DNA from: Streptomyces chrestomyceticus JCM 4735
Lineage (GTDB): Bacteria > Actinomycetota > Actinomycetes > Streptomycetales > Streptomycetaceae
DNA: 64,000 bases
Reading direction: 5' to 3'
Assembly: GCF_003865135.1 (NCBI RefSeq)
Contig: NZ_BHZC01000001.1
Span: 7,750,001-7,814,000 of the forward strand
Both the position numbers and the translations under genes were made by a program. Under the pieces are notes generated by a model that saw only the letters and a program-made list of their open reading frames with translations, ran no database searches and was not told where the DNA came from. Numbering within the stretch: position 1 is the stretch's first letter; each line of letters begins with the position of its first letter. Of the stretch, positions 1-9,436 are shown piece after piece.

Positions 1-1
1 C

Positions 2-718
2 CGGCTGCCCGCCTGGAGCAAGGACCGGATACGGGGTGGTTTCGCGCCGGCCGACGTGCACCACCTGGTGGACGGTCTGAAGAGCGGCCGCGGCGTGATC
101 CTCGCCCTGCCGCACATGGGCAACTACGACCTCGCGGGCGCCTGGGTCACCACCAAACTGGGCGTGCCCTTCACCACCGTCGCCGAACGCCTCAAGCCCG
201 AGACGCTCTACGACCGGTTCGTCGCCTACCGCGAGGGCCTGGGTATGGAGGTGCTGCCGCACACCGGCGGCGCCGCGTTCGGCATCCTCGCCCGGCGGCT
301 GCGGGCCGGCGGGCTGGTCTGCCTCGTCGCCGACCGGGACCTGTCCGCCTCCGGCATCGAGGTGAAATTCTTCGGCGAGGCGGCCAAGATGCCGGCCGGG
401 CCCGCGATGCTCGCGGTGCAGACCGGGGCGATGCTCCTGCCGGTCACCCTGTGGTACGACGGGAGCCCCGTCATGCGCGGACGGGTGCACCCGGAGATCG
501 AGGTGCCGCAGACCGGCACCCGCGCCGAGAAGGCCGCCACGATGACGCAGGAGATGGCCGACGCCTTCGCCTCCGGCATCGCCGACCACCCGGAGGACTG
601 GCACATGCTGCAACGTCTGTGGCTCGGTGACCTGGAACCGCGGGACCCCGCGGGGCGCGCGGAGGCGGTGGGTGGCGACGGGGCGGGTACCGACGCCCGG
701 CGGACGGAGCGGTCTTGA
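2..718 (+). CDS. Phosphatidylinositol mannoside acyltransferase-like protein (5' partial)
   Basis: The 3' part of a lysophospholipid acyltransferase (LpxL/PatA superfamily), which acylates mannose of phosphatidylinositol mannosides at the cytoplasmic membrane. The frame is open from base 2 with no stop, and GTG at 56 is internal, so the gene begins outside the window. An HX4D catalytic motif is seen as HMGNYD near bases 115-132. The fold continues through a VADRDLSASG segment and ends in an Ala/Gly-rich tail. The TTGA stop/start overlap with the following pimA-type mannosyltransferase supports a shared role in phosphoinositol mannoside synthesis. The exact substrate is inferred from this neighbour. 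Confidence 0.85.
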   Translation, partial: RLPAWSKDRIRGGFAPADVHHLVDGLKSGRGVILALPHMGNYDLAGAWVTTKLGVPFTTVAERLKPETLYDRFVAYREGLGMEVLPHTGGAAFGILARRLRAGGLVCLVADRDLSASGIEVKFFGEAAKMPAGPAMLAVQTGAMLLPVTLWYDGSPVMRGRVHPEIEVPQTGTRAEKAATMTQEMADAFASGIADHPEDWHMLQRLWLGDLEPRDPAGRAEAVGGDGAGTDARRTERS

Positions 719-1875
719 GGATCGGGATCGTCTGCCCGTATTCGTGGGACGTCCCGGGCGGCGTCCAGTTCCACATCCGTGACCTCGCCGAGCACCTGAT
801 CCGGCTGGGCCACGAGGTGTCCGTACTCGCTCCGGCGGACGACGATACCCCCCTGCCGGCGTACGTCGTCTCCGCCGGACGTGCCGTCCCCGTGCCGTAC
901 AACGGTTCGGTTGCCCGGCTCAACTTCGGCTTCCTGTCGGCGGCCCGCGTCCGCCGCTGGCTGCACGACGGTGCCTTCGACGTCATCCACATCCACGAAC
1001 CCGGCACCCCGTCCGTGGGCCTGCTCGCCTGCTGGGCGGCGCAGGGCCCCATCGTGGCCACCTTCCACACCTCCAACCCGCGCTCCCGCGTCATGATCGC
1101 GGCGTACCCGATCCTGCAGCCCGCGCTGGAGAAGATCAGCGCCCGCATCGCGGTCAGCGAATACGCCCGGCGCACCCTGGTCGAACACCTCGGCGGCGAC
1201 GCGGTCGTCATCCCCAACGGCGTCGACGTCGACTTCTTCGCCGACGCCGCGCCGAAGGAGGAGTGGCAGGGCCGCACCATCGGCTTCATCGGCCGCATCG
1301 ACGAACCCCGCAAGGGCCTGCCCGTCCTCATGCGGGCCCTGCCGCAGATCCTCGCCGCCGTACCCGACGCCCGGCTCCTGGTCGCGGGCCGCGGCGACGA
1401 GGAGGAAGCCGTCGCGGAACTCCCCGCCGACCTGCGCTCCCAGGTGGAGTTCCTCGGCATGGTCAGCGACGAGGACAAGGCGCGGCTGCTGCGCAGCGTG
1501 GACCTGTACGTCGCGCCCAACACCGGCGGCGAGTCGTTCGGCATCATCCTCGTCGAGGCGATGTCGGCGGGGGCGCCGGTGCTGGCCAGCGACCTGGACG
1601 CGTTCGCCCAGGTGCTGGACCAGGGGGAGGCCGGCGAACTCTTCGCCAACGAGGACGCGGAGGCGCTCGCCGCTGCGGCAGTACGGCTCCTGGGTGACCC
1701 CGATCGGCTCGCGGAGCTGCGGGAGCGGGGGAGTCGGCATGTGCGGCGCTTCGACTGGTCGACCGTCGGGGCCGACATCCTCGCCGTGTACGAGACGGTT
1801 ACCGCGGGGGCGGCGATGGTGGCTACGGATGAGCGGACGGGGTTGCGGGCGCGGTGGGGGTTGGCGCGGGACTGA
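715..1875 (+). CDS. pimA: Phosphatidylinositol alpha-mannosyltransferase, GT4 family
   Basis: A 386-aa GT-B glycosyltransferase of family 4 that transfers mannose from GDP-mannose to phosphatidyl-inositol, the first step of PIM synthesis. The N-terminus IGIVCPYSWDVPGGVQFH is typical of PimA. The C-terminal domain has GFIGRIDEPRKGLPVL and the EX7E donor-sugar motif (E273 and E281, in GGESFGIILVEA). The start is TTG at 715, overlapping the acyltransferase stop by four bases, so the two are translationally coupled. The last ~20 codons are GC-poor in information and the gene runs straight into a noncoding repeat region. Confidence 0.92.
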   Translation: MRIGIVCPYSWDVPGGVQFHIRDLAEHLIRLGHEVSVLAPADDDTPLPAYVVSAGRAVPVPYNGSVARLNFGFLSAARVRRWLHDGAFDVIHIHEPGTPSVGLLACWAAQGPIVATFHTSNPRSRVMIAAYPILQPALEKISARIAVSEYARRTLVEHLGGDAVVIPNGVDVDFFADAAPKEEWQGRTIGFIGRIDEPRKGLPVLMRALPQILAAVPDARLLVAGRGDEEEAVAELPADLRSQVEFLGMVSDEDKARLLRSVDLYVAPNTGGESFGIILVEAMSAGAPVLASDLDAFAQVLDQGEAGELFANEDAEALAAAAVRLLGDPDRLAELRERGSRHVRRFDWSTVGADILAVYETVTAGAAMVATDERTGLRARWGLARD

Positions 1876-2005
1876 GGCGGCCTTTGGCCGCCGAAGGCCC
1901 GGGTTCCCTCGTGCGCTGCGCGCTTCGCGCGCGTGGTTTTGGGTTGACGTGGGGCTCGCATTGCTTGCGTGGTGGGGGCGGGGGCGCGCAGGGGGCCAAC
2001 TCCTC

Positions 2006-2065
2006 GGCACCGTGCACCGCGACGTACTTTCATTCGGCAACGCAGACACCCGGCTGCCTGCGGGG
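2006..2065 (-). repeat. Inverted, diverged partial copy of the intergenic repeat
   Basis: Read on the minus strand this stretch resembles the core of the two direct copies downstream: the block giving CGGTGC, then a degenerate ACGTAC, then GCAACGCAG and the GGCAGCCGGG-type tail. Several substitutions separate it from them. Opposite orientation suggests a dispersed element and not only a local tandem duplication. Confidence 0.65.
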
Positions 2066-2333
2066 ATGGCCCCCTACACGCCCCCTCCGGCCGGATTGGC
2101 GAGCCGAGGTCGGTGGGTGGAAGTTTTCGATGACGCAGGAGGGCGCCTTACGTGGGGGTGAGGCTCACGGGGAGGGGGCGGTACGGCAGGCCCCTCCCCG
2201 GCGATGAAACGCGCACGCCGGGCTGGCCCACCCCGACGCGGCTCCGCCGCGCCCCCGGGCGCTGACGCGCCGGAGGGGGCGGAGCGCCCGGGCACCCGCG
2301 CCGCTGGTGCACTCGGCTTGAACCGGGAGCGTC

Positions 2334-2563
2334 GGGGCTTGTGAAAGCCCCAGCCCGATCGCACCGACAGCCGCTCGACGGCCGGGCTCGGGGTCACGCA
2401 GGGGTCTCCCCGCAGGCAGCCGGGCCTCTGCGTTGCCTAACGAAGGTACGTTGAGGTCCACGGTGCCGTGGGGGCACCCCCGGCCGGAGGCTGGGGGAGA
2501 GTGACCCCGGAGTGGCCCCGAGCCCCCACCCACCGAACCCTCCGCGCACGACGCGCGCCCCCA
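2334..2563 (+). repeat. Intergenic repeat, direct copy 1
   Basis: Begins with a short hairpin (ggggcttgtgaaagcccc, 2334-2351), continues through cagcccgatcgc, ggggtctccccgcaggcagc (2401-2420) and tacgttgaggtccacggtgc, and ends in a ccccgagcccccacccaccg block. Nearly every segment recurs in copy 2 about 248 bp later. This copy has an extra GC-rich hairpin segment near 2463-2477. No open frame is conserved between copies. Confidence 0.8.
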
Positions 2564-2581
2564 CCGGACCGGCTTTCGCTT

Positions 2582-2793
2582 GGGCTTGTAAAAAGCCCCA
2601 GCCCGATCGCTCCGAAAGTCGCCGGACGGCCTGGGCTCGGGGTCCCGCAGGGGTCTCCCCGCAGGCAGCCGGGCCTCTGCGTCGCCTAATGAAAGTACGT
2701 TGAGGTCCACGGTGCCGAGGAGTGACCCCGGAGGGACCCCGAGCCCCCACCCACCGGACCCATCGCGCAAGACGCGCACTCCCACCACGCGCA
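2582..2793 (+). repeat. Intergenic repeat, direct copy 2
   Basis: The same order of blocks as copy 1: hairpin gggcttgtaaaaagcccc, cagcccgatcgc, ggggtctccccgcaggcagc, tacgttgaggtccacggtgc, then the gagcccccacccaccg block, ending about 55 bp before the next gene start. It differs by scattered substitutions and small indels, which shows that the duplication is not recent. Confidence 0.8.
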
Positions 2794-2850
2794 CGAACTC
2801 CGCTCAGCCGGACGCCGACGGCTCCATGGCGGCCGGTACTGTGACCCGGC

Positions 2851-3396
2851 GTGACCACTTTGATCTGGATCGCGGCCGTTCTCGTCGTCATCGGCGTCTA
2901 CCTGAGCTGGACCGCGGGGCGGCTGGACCGTCTGCACGCGCGTATCGACGCGGCGCGTGCCGCGCTGGACGCGCAGTTGTTGCGGCGGGCCTCGGTGGCT
3001 CAGGAGCTGGGGACGTCGGGGATTCTCGATCCGGCGGCGTCGATCGTGCTCTACGAGGTGGCGCACGAGGCGCGGCAGGCGGCCGAGGAGCAGCGGGAGG
3101 TCGCCGAGAGCGGGTTGAGCCAGGCGTTGCGTGCGGTCTTCGACGACGAGGGGCAGCTCGAAGCGGTGCGGGCGGCGCCCGGCGGTGAGCAGACGGTGGC
3201 CGAGCTGACGGCGGCGGTGCGCCGGGTGCCGATGGCGCGGCGGTTCCACAACGACGCCGTGCGGGCCGCGCGGGCGGTGCGCCGTCACCGGGTGGTGCGT
3301 TGGTTCCGGCTGGCGGGGCATGCGCCGTTTCCGATGGCCTTCGAGATGGATGACGAGCCGCCGGTGGTGCTCGGCGACCGTGCTGTCGGCCGCTGA
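2851..3396 (+). CDS. LemA-like membrane-anchored protein, function unknown
   Basis: A 181-aa protein with one N-terminal membrane segment (about residues 3-20, LIWIAAVLVVIGVYLSW) followed by a long helical region. The RLDRLHARIDAARAALDAQL stretch resembles the start of LemA-family helices, but the overall match is weak. The rest is Ala/Arg/Glu-rich, probably a coiled helical bundle facing one side of the membrane. The GTG start at 2851 places the TM segment at the extreme N-terminus. It sits just upstream of pdxST. A function cannot be assigned from sequence alone. Confidence 0.75.
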   Translation: MTTLIWIAAVLVVIGVYLSWTAGRLDRLHARIDAARAALDAQLLRRASVAQELGTSGILDPAASIVLYEVAHEARQAAEEQREVAESGLSQALRAVFDDEGQLEAVRAAPGGEQTVAELTAAVRRVPMARRFHNDAVRAARAVRRHRVVRWFRLAGHAPFPMAFEMDDEPPVVLGDRAVGR

Positions 3397-3493
3397 CGAG
3401 CCACTGCCTTCCGATTGGCCCTTTTCAGTGGCCGGGCGCAAACGGTTGTGTGGGCGGCGGAGTCCATCCGCCCGCACTTAGTGAGGTCATACC

Positions 3494-4423
3494 GTGTCCA
3501 GCACGCCGAACGCCACGTCTGCCACCGTTCCCGCCGGGAGCCCCGAGACCGGTACCGCCCGCGTCAAGCGCGGCATGGCCGAGCAGCTCAAGGGCGGCGT
3601 GATCATGGATGTCGTCACGCCGGAGGAGGCGAAGATCGCCGAGGACGCCGGTGCGGTCGCGGTCATGGCCCTGGAGCGGGTGCCCGCGGACATCCGCAAG
3701 GACGGCGGGGTGGCCCGGATGTCCGACCCGGACATGATCGACGGGATCATCGAGGCGGTCTCCATCCCGGTCATGGCCAAGTCGCGGATCGGTCACTTCG
3801 TCGAGGCGCAGGTGCTGCAGTCCCTCGGTGTCGACTACATCGACGAGTCCGAGGTGCTGACCCCGGCCGACGAGGTCAACCACTCCGACAAGTGGGCGTT
3901 CACCACCCCGTTCGTGTGCGGCGCCACCAACCTGGGTGAGGCGCTGCGGCGGATCGCCGAGGGCGCGGCCATGATCCGTTCGAAGGGCGAGGCCGGCACC
4001 GGCAACGTCGTCGAGGCGGTGCGTCACCTGCGTCAGATCAAGGGTGAGATCGCCAAGCTGCGGGGCTGTGACAACAACGAGCTGTTCGCCGCGGCCAAGG
4101 AGCTGCGGGCCCCGTACGAGCTGGTCAAGGAGGTCGCCGAGCTGGGCAAGCTGCCGGTCGTGCTGTTCTCCGCCGGTGGTGTGGCCACGCCCGCCGACGC
4201 CGCGCTGATGCGCCAGCTCGGTGCCGAGGGTGTCTTCGTGGGGTCGGGCATCTTCAAGTCCGGTGACCCGGCCAAGCGCGCCGCGGCCATCGTGAAGGCG
4301 ACCACGTTCTACGACGACCCGAAGGTCGTCGCGGACGTCTCGCGCAACCTGGGCGAGGCCATGGTCGGCATCAACTGCGACACGCTGCCCGAGGCGGAGC
4401 GTTACGCCAACCGCGGCTGGTGA
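3494..4423 (+). CDS. pdxS: Pyridoxal 5'-phosphate synthase, lyase subunit PdxS
   Basis: A 309-aa (beta/alpha)8 synthase that builds PLP from ribose 5-phosphate, glyceraldehyde 3-phosphate and ammonia delivered by PdxT. Family hallmarks are the start of the barrel at [18 protein letters not shown], the Schiff-base lysine in MAKSRIGH (K96), and the second active-site block [14 protein letters not shown] with its phosphate-binding glycines. The GTG start at 3494 leaves a short Ala/Thr/Pro extension before the conserved region, normal for actinobacteria. It is followed after 55 bp by pdxT, forming the two-gene PLP synthase unit. Confidence 0.97.
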   Translation: MSSTPNATSATVPAGSPETGTARVKRGMAEQLKGGVIMDVVTPEEAKIAEDAGAVAVMALERVPADIRKDGGVARMSDPDMIDGIIEAVSIPVMAKSRIGHFVEAQVLQSLGVDYIDESEVLTPADEVNHSDKWAFTTPFVCGATNLGEALRRIAEGAAMIRSKGEAGTGNVVEAVRHLRQIKGEIAKLRGCDNNELFAAAKELRAPYELVKEVAELGKLPVVLFSAGGVATPADAALMRQLGAEGVFVGSGIFKSGDPAKRAAAIVKATTFYDDPKVVADVSRNLGEAMVGINCDTLPEAERYANRGW

Positions 4424-4478
4424 GCGGGCGGACGGGCGCCGAGGGCGCGAAGACGGCGAGCGGGAGAACGACGGACGG

Positions 4479-5069
4479 ATGAGTACCCCTACCATCGGCG
4501 TGCTGGCCCTCCAGGGCGACGTGCGTGAGCATCTGACGGCGCTGGCGACGGCGGACGCCCTGGCCCGGCCGGTGCGCCGGCCCGAGGAACTGGACGGTCT
4601 GGACGGCCTGGTCATACCGGGCGGTGAGTCCACGACCATGTCCAAGCTGGCGGTGGTCTTCGGGATGCTGGAGCCGCTGCGGGAGTTCGTGCGCTCCGGC
4701 AAGCCGGTCTACGGGACGTGTGCGGGCATGATCATGCTGGCCGACAAGCTGCTGGACGGGCGCGCCGACCAGGAGACGCTGGGCGGCATCGACATGATCG
4801 TGCGCCGTAACGCCTTCGGGCGGCAGAACGAGTCGTTCGAGGCGGCGGTCGAGATGGCCGGCATCGGCGGCGGAGCGGTGCAGGGCGTCTTCATCCGGGC
4901 GCCCTGGGTGGAGTCGACGGGGGCCGCCGTCGAGGTGCTGGCGTCGTACGACGGGCACACGGTGGCGGTCCGGCAGGGTAACGTCCTTGCCACGTCCTTC
5001 CATCCGGAGCTCACGGGCGACCATCGGGTGCACGCGTACTTCGTGGACATGGTGCGCACCGGCGCGTAG
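4479..5069 (+). CDS. pdxT: Pyridoxal 5'-phosphate synthase, glutaminase subunit PdxT
   Basis: A 196-aa class I glutamine amidotransferase that hydrolyses glutamine and channels ammonia to PdxS. The triad is visible: nucleophile C81 in YGTCAGMI, and H175 with E177 in FHPEL. The N-terminal [13 protein letters not shown] and the GGESTT oxyanion segment are typical. ATG at 4479 is the only start that keeps the first beta strand. A normal partner of pdxS. Confidence 0.97.
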   Translation: MSTPTIGVLALQGDVREHLTALATADALARPVRRPEELDGLDGLVIPGGESTTMSKLAVVFGMLEPLREFVRSGKPVYGTCAGMIMLADKLLDGRADQETLGGIDMIVRRNAFGRQNESFEAAVEMAGIGGGAVQGVFIRAPWVESTGAAVEVLASYDGHTVAVRQGNVLATSFHPELTGDHRVHAYFVDMVRTGA

Positions 5070-5173
5070 TGGTCCGCCGCGGGTCGGGCGCCGTGTGTGC
5101 GGCGGCCCGATCCCGTCCCGGTAGGATCTGTGGCGTTCGTTTCTCAACCTGGTTACGCGAAGGAGACAGGCGG

Positions 5174-5926
5174 ATGTCCGGCCACTCTAAATGGGCTACG
5201 ACGAAGCACAAGAAGGCCGTGATCGACGCCAAGCGCGGCAAGCTCTTCGCGAAGCTGATCAAGAACATCGAGGTCGCGGCGCGCACCGGCGGCGCCGACG
5301 TCGATGGCAACCCGACCCTCTTCGACGCCATCCAGAAGGCGAAGAAGAGCTCGGTGCCGAACAAGAACATCGACTCCGCGGTCAAGCGCGGCGCGGGCCT
5401 GGAGGCCGGCGGCGCCGACTACGAGACGATCATGTACGAGGGGTACGGCCCCAACGGTGTCGCGGTGCTCATCGAGTGCCTCACCGACAACCGCAACCGC
5501 GCCGCCTCGGACGTGCGGGTCGCGATGACCCGTAACGGCGGCTCGATGGCCGACCCCGGCTCGGTGTCGTACCTGTTCAACCGCAAGGGCGTGGTGATCG
5601 TCCCCAAGGGCGAGCTGTCCGAGGACGACGTGCTCGGCGCGGTCCTGGACGCGGGTGCCGAGGAGGTCAACGACCTCGGTGAGTCCTTCGAGGTGCTCAG
5701 CGAGGCCACCGACCTGGTCGCGGTGCGCACCGCTCTCCAGAAGGAGGGCATCGACTACGACTCGGCGGACACCAACTTCGTGCCGACCATGCAGGTCGAG
5801 CTGGACGAAGAGGGCGCCCGCAAGATCTTCAAGCTGGTCGACGCGCTGGAGGACAGCGACGACGTGCAGAACGTCTTCGCCAACTTCGACGTGTCCGACG
5901 AGGTCATGGCGAAGGTCGACGCCTGA
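5174..5926 (+). CDS. YebC/PmpR family DNA-binding protein
   Basis: A 250-aa YebC-family protein. Members have been described as DNA-binding transcription factors and, more recently, as factors that help ribosomes through proline stretches. The N-terminal [14 protein letters not shown] is the invariant family signature and fixes the start at ATG 5174, preceded by aaggagac; an upstream in-frame GTG at 5069 is not used. The [21 protein letters not shown] helix and the [14 protein letters not shown] strand are present. It lies just before ruvC, its usual neighbour, and is separated from it by a strong hairpin. Confidence 0.95.
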   Translation: MSGHSKWATTKHKKAVIDAKRGKLFAKLIKNIEVAARTGGADVDGNPTLFDAIQKAKKSSVPNKNIDSAVKRGAGLEAGGADYETIMYEGYGPNGVAVLIECLTDNRNRAASDVRVAMTRNGGSMADPGSVSYLFNRKGVVIVPKGELSEDDVLGAVLDAGAEEVNDLGESFEVLSEATDLVAVRTALQKEGIDYDSADTNFVPTMQVELDEEGARKIFKLVDALEDSDDVQNVFANFDVSDEVMAKVDA

Positions 5927-5947
5927 CAGGCGGTCAACTGCGGCGGT

Positions 5948-5982
5948 GACGGGCCGGCGGGGACACACCCCGTCGGCCCGTC
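5948..5982 (+). terminator. Hairpin terminator after yebC
   Basis: A 15-bp stem (one G-T pair) with a five-base loop acaca, 21 bp after the yebC stop. There is no clear T run, which is common for Streptomyces terminators. Confidence 0.7.
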
Positions 5983-6076
5983 CTGCGTTGTCAGTGGCAG
6001 CGGATACTGTGCTGATCAGCGGGTCGAGGCCCGCGGAGAACGGTTGGACCCAGGGGAGAAGTGGGGGGGAGCGGCG

Positions 6077-6703
6077 ATGAAGGTGCTGGGCGTGGACCCG
6101 GGGCTGACACGCTGCGGTGTCGGCGTGGTCGACGGCGTCGCGGGCCGCCCGCTGACGATGGCCGGCGTCGGCGTCGTGCGGACGCCCGCCGACGCGGACA
6201 TCGCGCACCGCCTGGTGCTCATCGAGCGCGGTATCGAGGAGTGGCTCGACGAGCAGCGGCCCGACTGCGTAGCCGTCGAGCGGGTCTTCAGCCAGCACAA
6301 CGTCCGTACGGTCATGGGCACGGCCCAGGCCAGCGCGGTCGCCATGCTGTGCGCCGCGCGCCGCGGACTGCCCGTCGCGCTGCACACTCCCAGTGAGGTC
6401 AAGGCCGCCGTGACCGGGTCGGGCCGCGCCGACAAGGCGCAGGTCGGCGCGATGGTCACCCGGCTGCTGCGGCTGGACGCTCCGCCCAAGCCGGCCGACG
6501 CGGCGGACGCGCTGGCGCTGGCCATCTGCCACATCTGGCGCGCGCCCGCCGTCAACCGCCTCCAGCAGGCGCACGCCGCCAACCGGCTCCAGCAGGCACA
6601 GGCGGCCGCCCGCGCGCGCCCGGCGCCCGCTCCCGTCCGACGTACTCCCGCACGCGCACCCGGGCCGCGGCCCGGGACACCCCAGAAGGGCACCACCCGA
6701 TGA
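6077..6703 (+). CDS. ruvC: Holliday junction endonuclease RuvC
   Basis: A 208-aa resolvase that cuts Holliday junctions processed by RuvAB. The RNase-H-like fold starts [14 protein letters not shown] with catalytic D7, and continues through [22 protein letters not shown] and the C-terminal acidic helix [17 protein letters not shown] 6077 has a gggggagcg ribosome site; the in-frame ATG at 6044 lacks one. After the catalytic core comes a ~45-residue tail with a repeated NRLQQA motif and an Ala/Arg/Pro-rich end that E. coli RuvC lacks. The stop overlaps ruvA (ATGA). Confidence 0.96.
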   Translation: MKVLGVDPGLTRCGVGVVDGVAGRPLTMAGVGVVRTPADADIAHRLVLIERGIEEWLDEQRPDCVAVERVFSQHNVRTVMGTAQASAVAMLCAARRGLPVALHTPSEVKAAVTGSGRADKAQVGAMVTRLLRLDAPPKPADAADALALAICHIWRAPAVNRLQQAHAANRLQQAQAAARARPAPAPVRRTPARAPGPRPGTPQKGTTR

Positions 6704-7320
6704 TCGCCTTCGTCTCCGGCCCGGTCGCGGCCCTGGCTCCGGACACCGCCGTCGTGGAGGTGGGCGGCATCGGCATGGCCGTGCAGTGCACGCCCGGCAC
6801 CCTGTCCGGGCTGCGCGTCGGCCAGCAGGCCAAGCTGGCCACCTCCCTGGTCGTACGGGAGGACTCGCTCACCCTGTACGGCTTTGCCGATGACGACGAG
6901 CGGCAGACGTTCGAACTGCTGCAGACCGCTAGCGGCGTGGGCCCGCGGCTGGCGCAGGCCATGCTCGCGGTGCACTCCCCGGACACGCTGCGCCTCGCCG
7001 TCGCCAACGGTGACGAGAAGACGCTCACGGCCGTGCCCGGCATCGGCAAGAAGGGCGCCCAGAAGCTCCTGCTGGAGCTGAAGGACCGGCTCGGGGCGCC
7101 CGTCGGCACGGGCGGCGCGGGCGTCGGCAGTGCCGTGACGGCCGGGTGGGGCGACCAGTTGCACGCCGCGCTGATCGGCCTGGGGTACGCGACCCGGGAG
7201 GCCGACGAGGCGGTGTCCGCGGTCGCGCCGCAGGCCGAGGCGGCGGTCGCCGAGGGCGGCACGCCGCAGGTGTCGCAACTGCTCAAGGCGGCCCTCCAGT
7301 CGCTGAACCGGGCGCGGTGA
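6700..7320 (+). CDS. ruvA: Holliday junction branch migration protein RuvA
   Basis: A 206-aa junction-binding subunit that forms a tetramer and recruits RuvB motors. It shows the N-terminal OB fold ([23 protein letters not shown]), two helix-hairpin-helix motifs ([11 protein letters not shown] and [18 protein letters not shown]) and a C-terminal domain that contacts RuvB. It overlaps ruvC by four bases and belongs to the ruvCAB repair operon. Confidence 0.97.
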   Translation: MIAFVSGPVAALAPDTAVVEVGGIGMAVQCTPGTLSGLRVGQQAKLATSLVVREDSLTLYGFADDDERQTFELLQTASGVGPRLAQAMLAVHSPDTLRLAVANGDEKTLTAVPGIGKKGAQKLLLELKDRLGAPVGTGGAGVGSAVTAGWGDQLHAALIGLGYATREADEAVSAVAPQAEAAVAEGGTPQVSQLLKAALQSLNRAR

Positions 7321-7462
7321 GCCCGGTGCACCGCACGGTGAGCGCAGGCCGCCGGGCCGGGCGGGACCCGGCGGCCCCCGGCCGTACGCCCGGCCACCCC
7401 CGTAAGAACCGCGACGCGAAGCCGGCCGACCCGGCCGGTACGACCACGTGAGGCAGGACGCA

Positions 7463-8563
7463 GTGAACTGGGACGAGCCCACCGAGACCGCGGCCGGACC
7501 GCCCCCGGGCGGCACGGCCGAGTGGCCCGACCGGCTGGTGGGGTCCGACGCGGACGGCGAGGACACCGCGGTCGAGGCCGCGCTGCGCCCCAAGGACCTG
7601 GACGAGTTCGTGGGCCAGGAGCGGGTGCGCGAGCAGCTCGACCTGGTGCTGCGCGCGGCCCGCGCCCGGGGTGCCACCGCCGACCACGTCCTGCTCTCCG
7701 GCGCCCCCGGCCTGGGCAAGACCACCCTCTCCATGATCATCGCCGCCGAGATGGGCGCCCCGATCCGCATCACCTCGGGCCCCGCCATCCAGCACGCCGG
7801 CGACCTGGCCGCGATCCTGTCCTCCCTCCAGGAGGGCGAGGTGCTCTTCCTCGACGAGATCCACCGGATGTCCCGGCCCGCCGAGGAGATGCTCTACATG
7901 GCCATGGAGGACTTCCGCGTCGACGTCATCGTCGGCAAGGGCCCCGGCGCCACCGCCATCCCCCTGGAACTGCCGCCCTTCACCCTGGTCGGCGCCACCA
8001 CCCGGGCCGGTCTGCTGCCCCCGCCGCTGCGCGACCGCTTCGGCTTCACCGGCCACATGGAGTTCTACGCCCCCGGCGAACTGGAACGCGTCATCCACCG
8101 CTCCGCCGGACTGCTCGACGTGCACATAGAGGCCGAGGGCGCCGCGGAGATCGCCGGACGCTCCCGCGGCACCCCGCGCATCGCCAACCGCCTGCTGCGC
8201 CGCGTCCGCGACTACGCGCAGGTCAAGGCCGACGGCGTGATCACCCGGGAGACCGCGGCGCAGGCCCTGGACGTCTACGAGGTCGACGCCCGCGGCCTGG
8301 ACCGCCTGGACCGCGCGGTGCTTACCGCGCTGCTCAAGCTGTTCGGCGGCGGACCGGTGGGGCTGTCCACCCTGGCGGTGGCGGTGGGGGAGGAGCGTGA
8401 GACCGTCGAGGAGGTCGCCGAGCCGTTCCTCGTACGCGAGGGCCTGCTCGCCCGTACCCCCCGGGGCCGGATCGCCACCCCCGCCGCATGGACCCACATG
8501 GGGCTGACACCGCCCCAGCAGCAGGCGGGCGGAGCCGGACAGCAGGGCCTGTTCGGGGCGTGA
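7463..8563 (+). CDS. ruvB: Holliday junction branch migration helicase RuvB
   Basis: A 366-aa AAA+ motor that drives branch migration with RuvA. Walker A is GAPGLGKTT, Walker B LFLDEIHR, and sensor 1 lies in LVGATTRAG; the C-terminal winged helix ends near [10 protein letters not shown] prefer GTG at 7463 (MNWDEP, preceded by aggcaggacg) over GTG at 7448, because related proteins begin at this point. The gap of ~140 bp from ruvA is longer than usual. The C-terminus has a Gln/Gly-rich tail. Confidence 0.95.
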   Translation: MNWDEPTETAAGPPPGGTAEWPDRLVGSDADGEDTAVEAALRPKDLDEFVGQERVREQLDLVLRAARARGATADHVLLSGAPGLGKTTLSMIIAAEMGAPIRITSGPAIQHAGDLAAILSSLQEGEVLFLDEIHRMSRPAEEMLYMAMEDFRVDVIVGKGPGATAIPLELPPFTLVGATTRAGLLPPPLRDRFGFTGHMEFYAPGELERVIHRSAGLLDVHIEAEGAAEIAGRSRGTPRIANRLLRRVRDYAQVKADGVITRETAAQALDVYEVDARGLDRLDRAVLTALLKLFGGGPVGLSTLAVAVGEERETVEEVAEPFLVREGLLARTPRGRIATPAAWTHMGLTPPQQQAGGAGQQGLFGA

Positions 8564-8725
8564 CGGCGCGGGGACTCGCCGGGTCAGGAACTGCGGTGCC
8601 ATGCTGGGCGTTGTTCCACCGGTGCGGACTCGCTTAGACTCCGCCGATGCCGACCGTATGGTCCGGCATTCCCACCCCCGTATACCAGACCGCGGACTTG
8701 CGGTCGTGCGAAGGATTTCCGTCCC

Positions 8726-9286
8726 GTGAGTATCGTGACTCTCCTCCCCTTCATCGTCCTCATCGGGGCCATGTTCCTGATGACCCGGTCCGCCAAGAAG
8801 AAGCAGCAGGCGGCCGCGCAGATGCGCGACGAGATGCAGCCCGGCACCGGCGTCCGGACGATTGGGGGCATGTACGCCACCGTCAAGGAGATCCACGACG
8901 ACACCGTCCTCCTGGAGGTGGCCCCCGGCGTGCACGCCCTCTACGCCAAGAACGCGGTCGGCGCGGTCCTCCCGGACGAGGAGTACAACCGCATTCTCGA
9001 CGGCGCCGAGGGCGGCAAGGACGGCGCGATCGTGCCGGACGACGCCTCCTCGCTGACCGAGGGCACCCCGGCCGCTGACCAGGCCGACGCCGGCGACAAG
9101 CCCGCGAACCTGGACAAGTCGCCGAAGGCCGACCTGGCGAAGGGCGAGCCCGCCGCCGACGCGAAGGACGCCGCGAAGGCCGGGGACGCGGCCGGTGCCG
9201 AGGCCGCCGAGGGCGCCAAGAGCGGTGCGCAGGCCGACAAGGCCGACCAGGCCGAGAAGAAGGACGGCGGCGCCGACGCGAAGTAG
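8726..9286 (+). CDS. yajC: Preprotein translocase accessory subunit YajC
   Basis: A 186-aa membrane protein that associates with SecDF and the SecYEG channel. One TM segment (SIVTLLPFIVLIGAMFLM, about residues 2-19) is followed by the conserved KKKQQ and GVRTIGGMYATV blocks. From about residue 105 the protein turns into a long Ala/Asp/Lys-rich low-complexity tail that makes it much longer than the roughly 110-residue E. coli protein. GTG 8726 is the start. It lies directly upstream of secD, as usual. Confidence 0.93.
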   Translation: MSIVTLLPFIVLIGAMFLMTRSAKKKQQAAAQMRDEMQPGTGVRTIGGMYATVKEIHDDTVLLEVAPGVHALYAKNAVGAVLPDEEYNRILDGAEGGKDGAIVPDDASSLTEGTPAADQADAGDKPANLDKSPKADLAKGEPAADAKDAAKAGDAAGAEAAEGAKSGAQADKADQAEKKDGGADAK

Positions 9287-9297
9287 CCCCGCCCCGA

Positions 9298-9339
9298 CGG
9301 AACCGCGGAGCACCCTTCGAGCGGTGCACCGCGGTTCCG
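9298..9339 (+). terminator. Hairpin between yajC and secD
   Basis: An 11-bp perfect stem (cggaaccgcgg / ccgcggttccg) with a 20-base loop, directly after the yajC stop. It could terminate or attenuate transcription before secD. Confidence 0.55.
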
Positions 9340-9436
9340 GGACGGTTTAGGCTCCGGCGGGGGCAACGTCCCCACTACACTTCGTGGCCGCTCGGCAGGC
9401 ACCGAGCCGGGCGGTTGGACAGGGAGATACGAGAAG

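Larger units (their letters stand above)
1876..2850. other. Noncoding gap of about 975 bp with a repeated element
   Basis: No convincing gene lies here: the open frames are short, GC-biased shadows with no ribosome binding site. The stretch holds two direct copies (248 bp apart) and one inverted, eroded copy of the same element, listed separately. A hairpin-prone string around 1884-1935 may end pimA transcription. A small inverted repeat gtgccgtgggggcac lies at 2463-2477. Confidence 0.7.

Noticed and set aside
7448..7462. Upstream GTG (7448) as ruvB start
   Set aside because: It adds five residues, places the ribosome site inside the coding sequence and is not seen in relatives; 7463 has aggcaggacg at normal distance.
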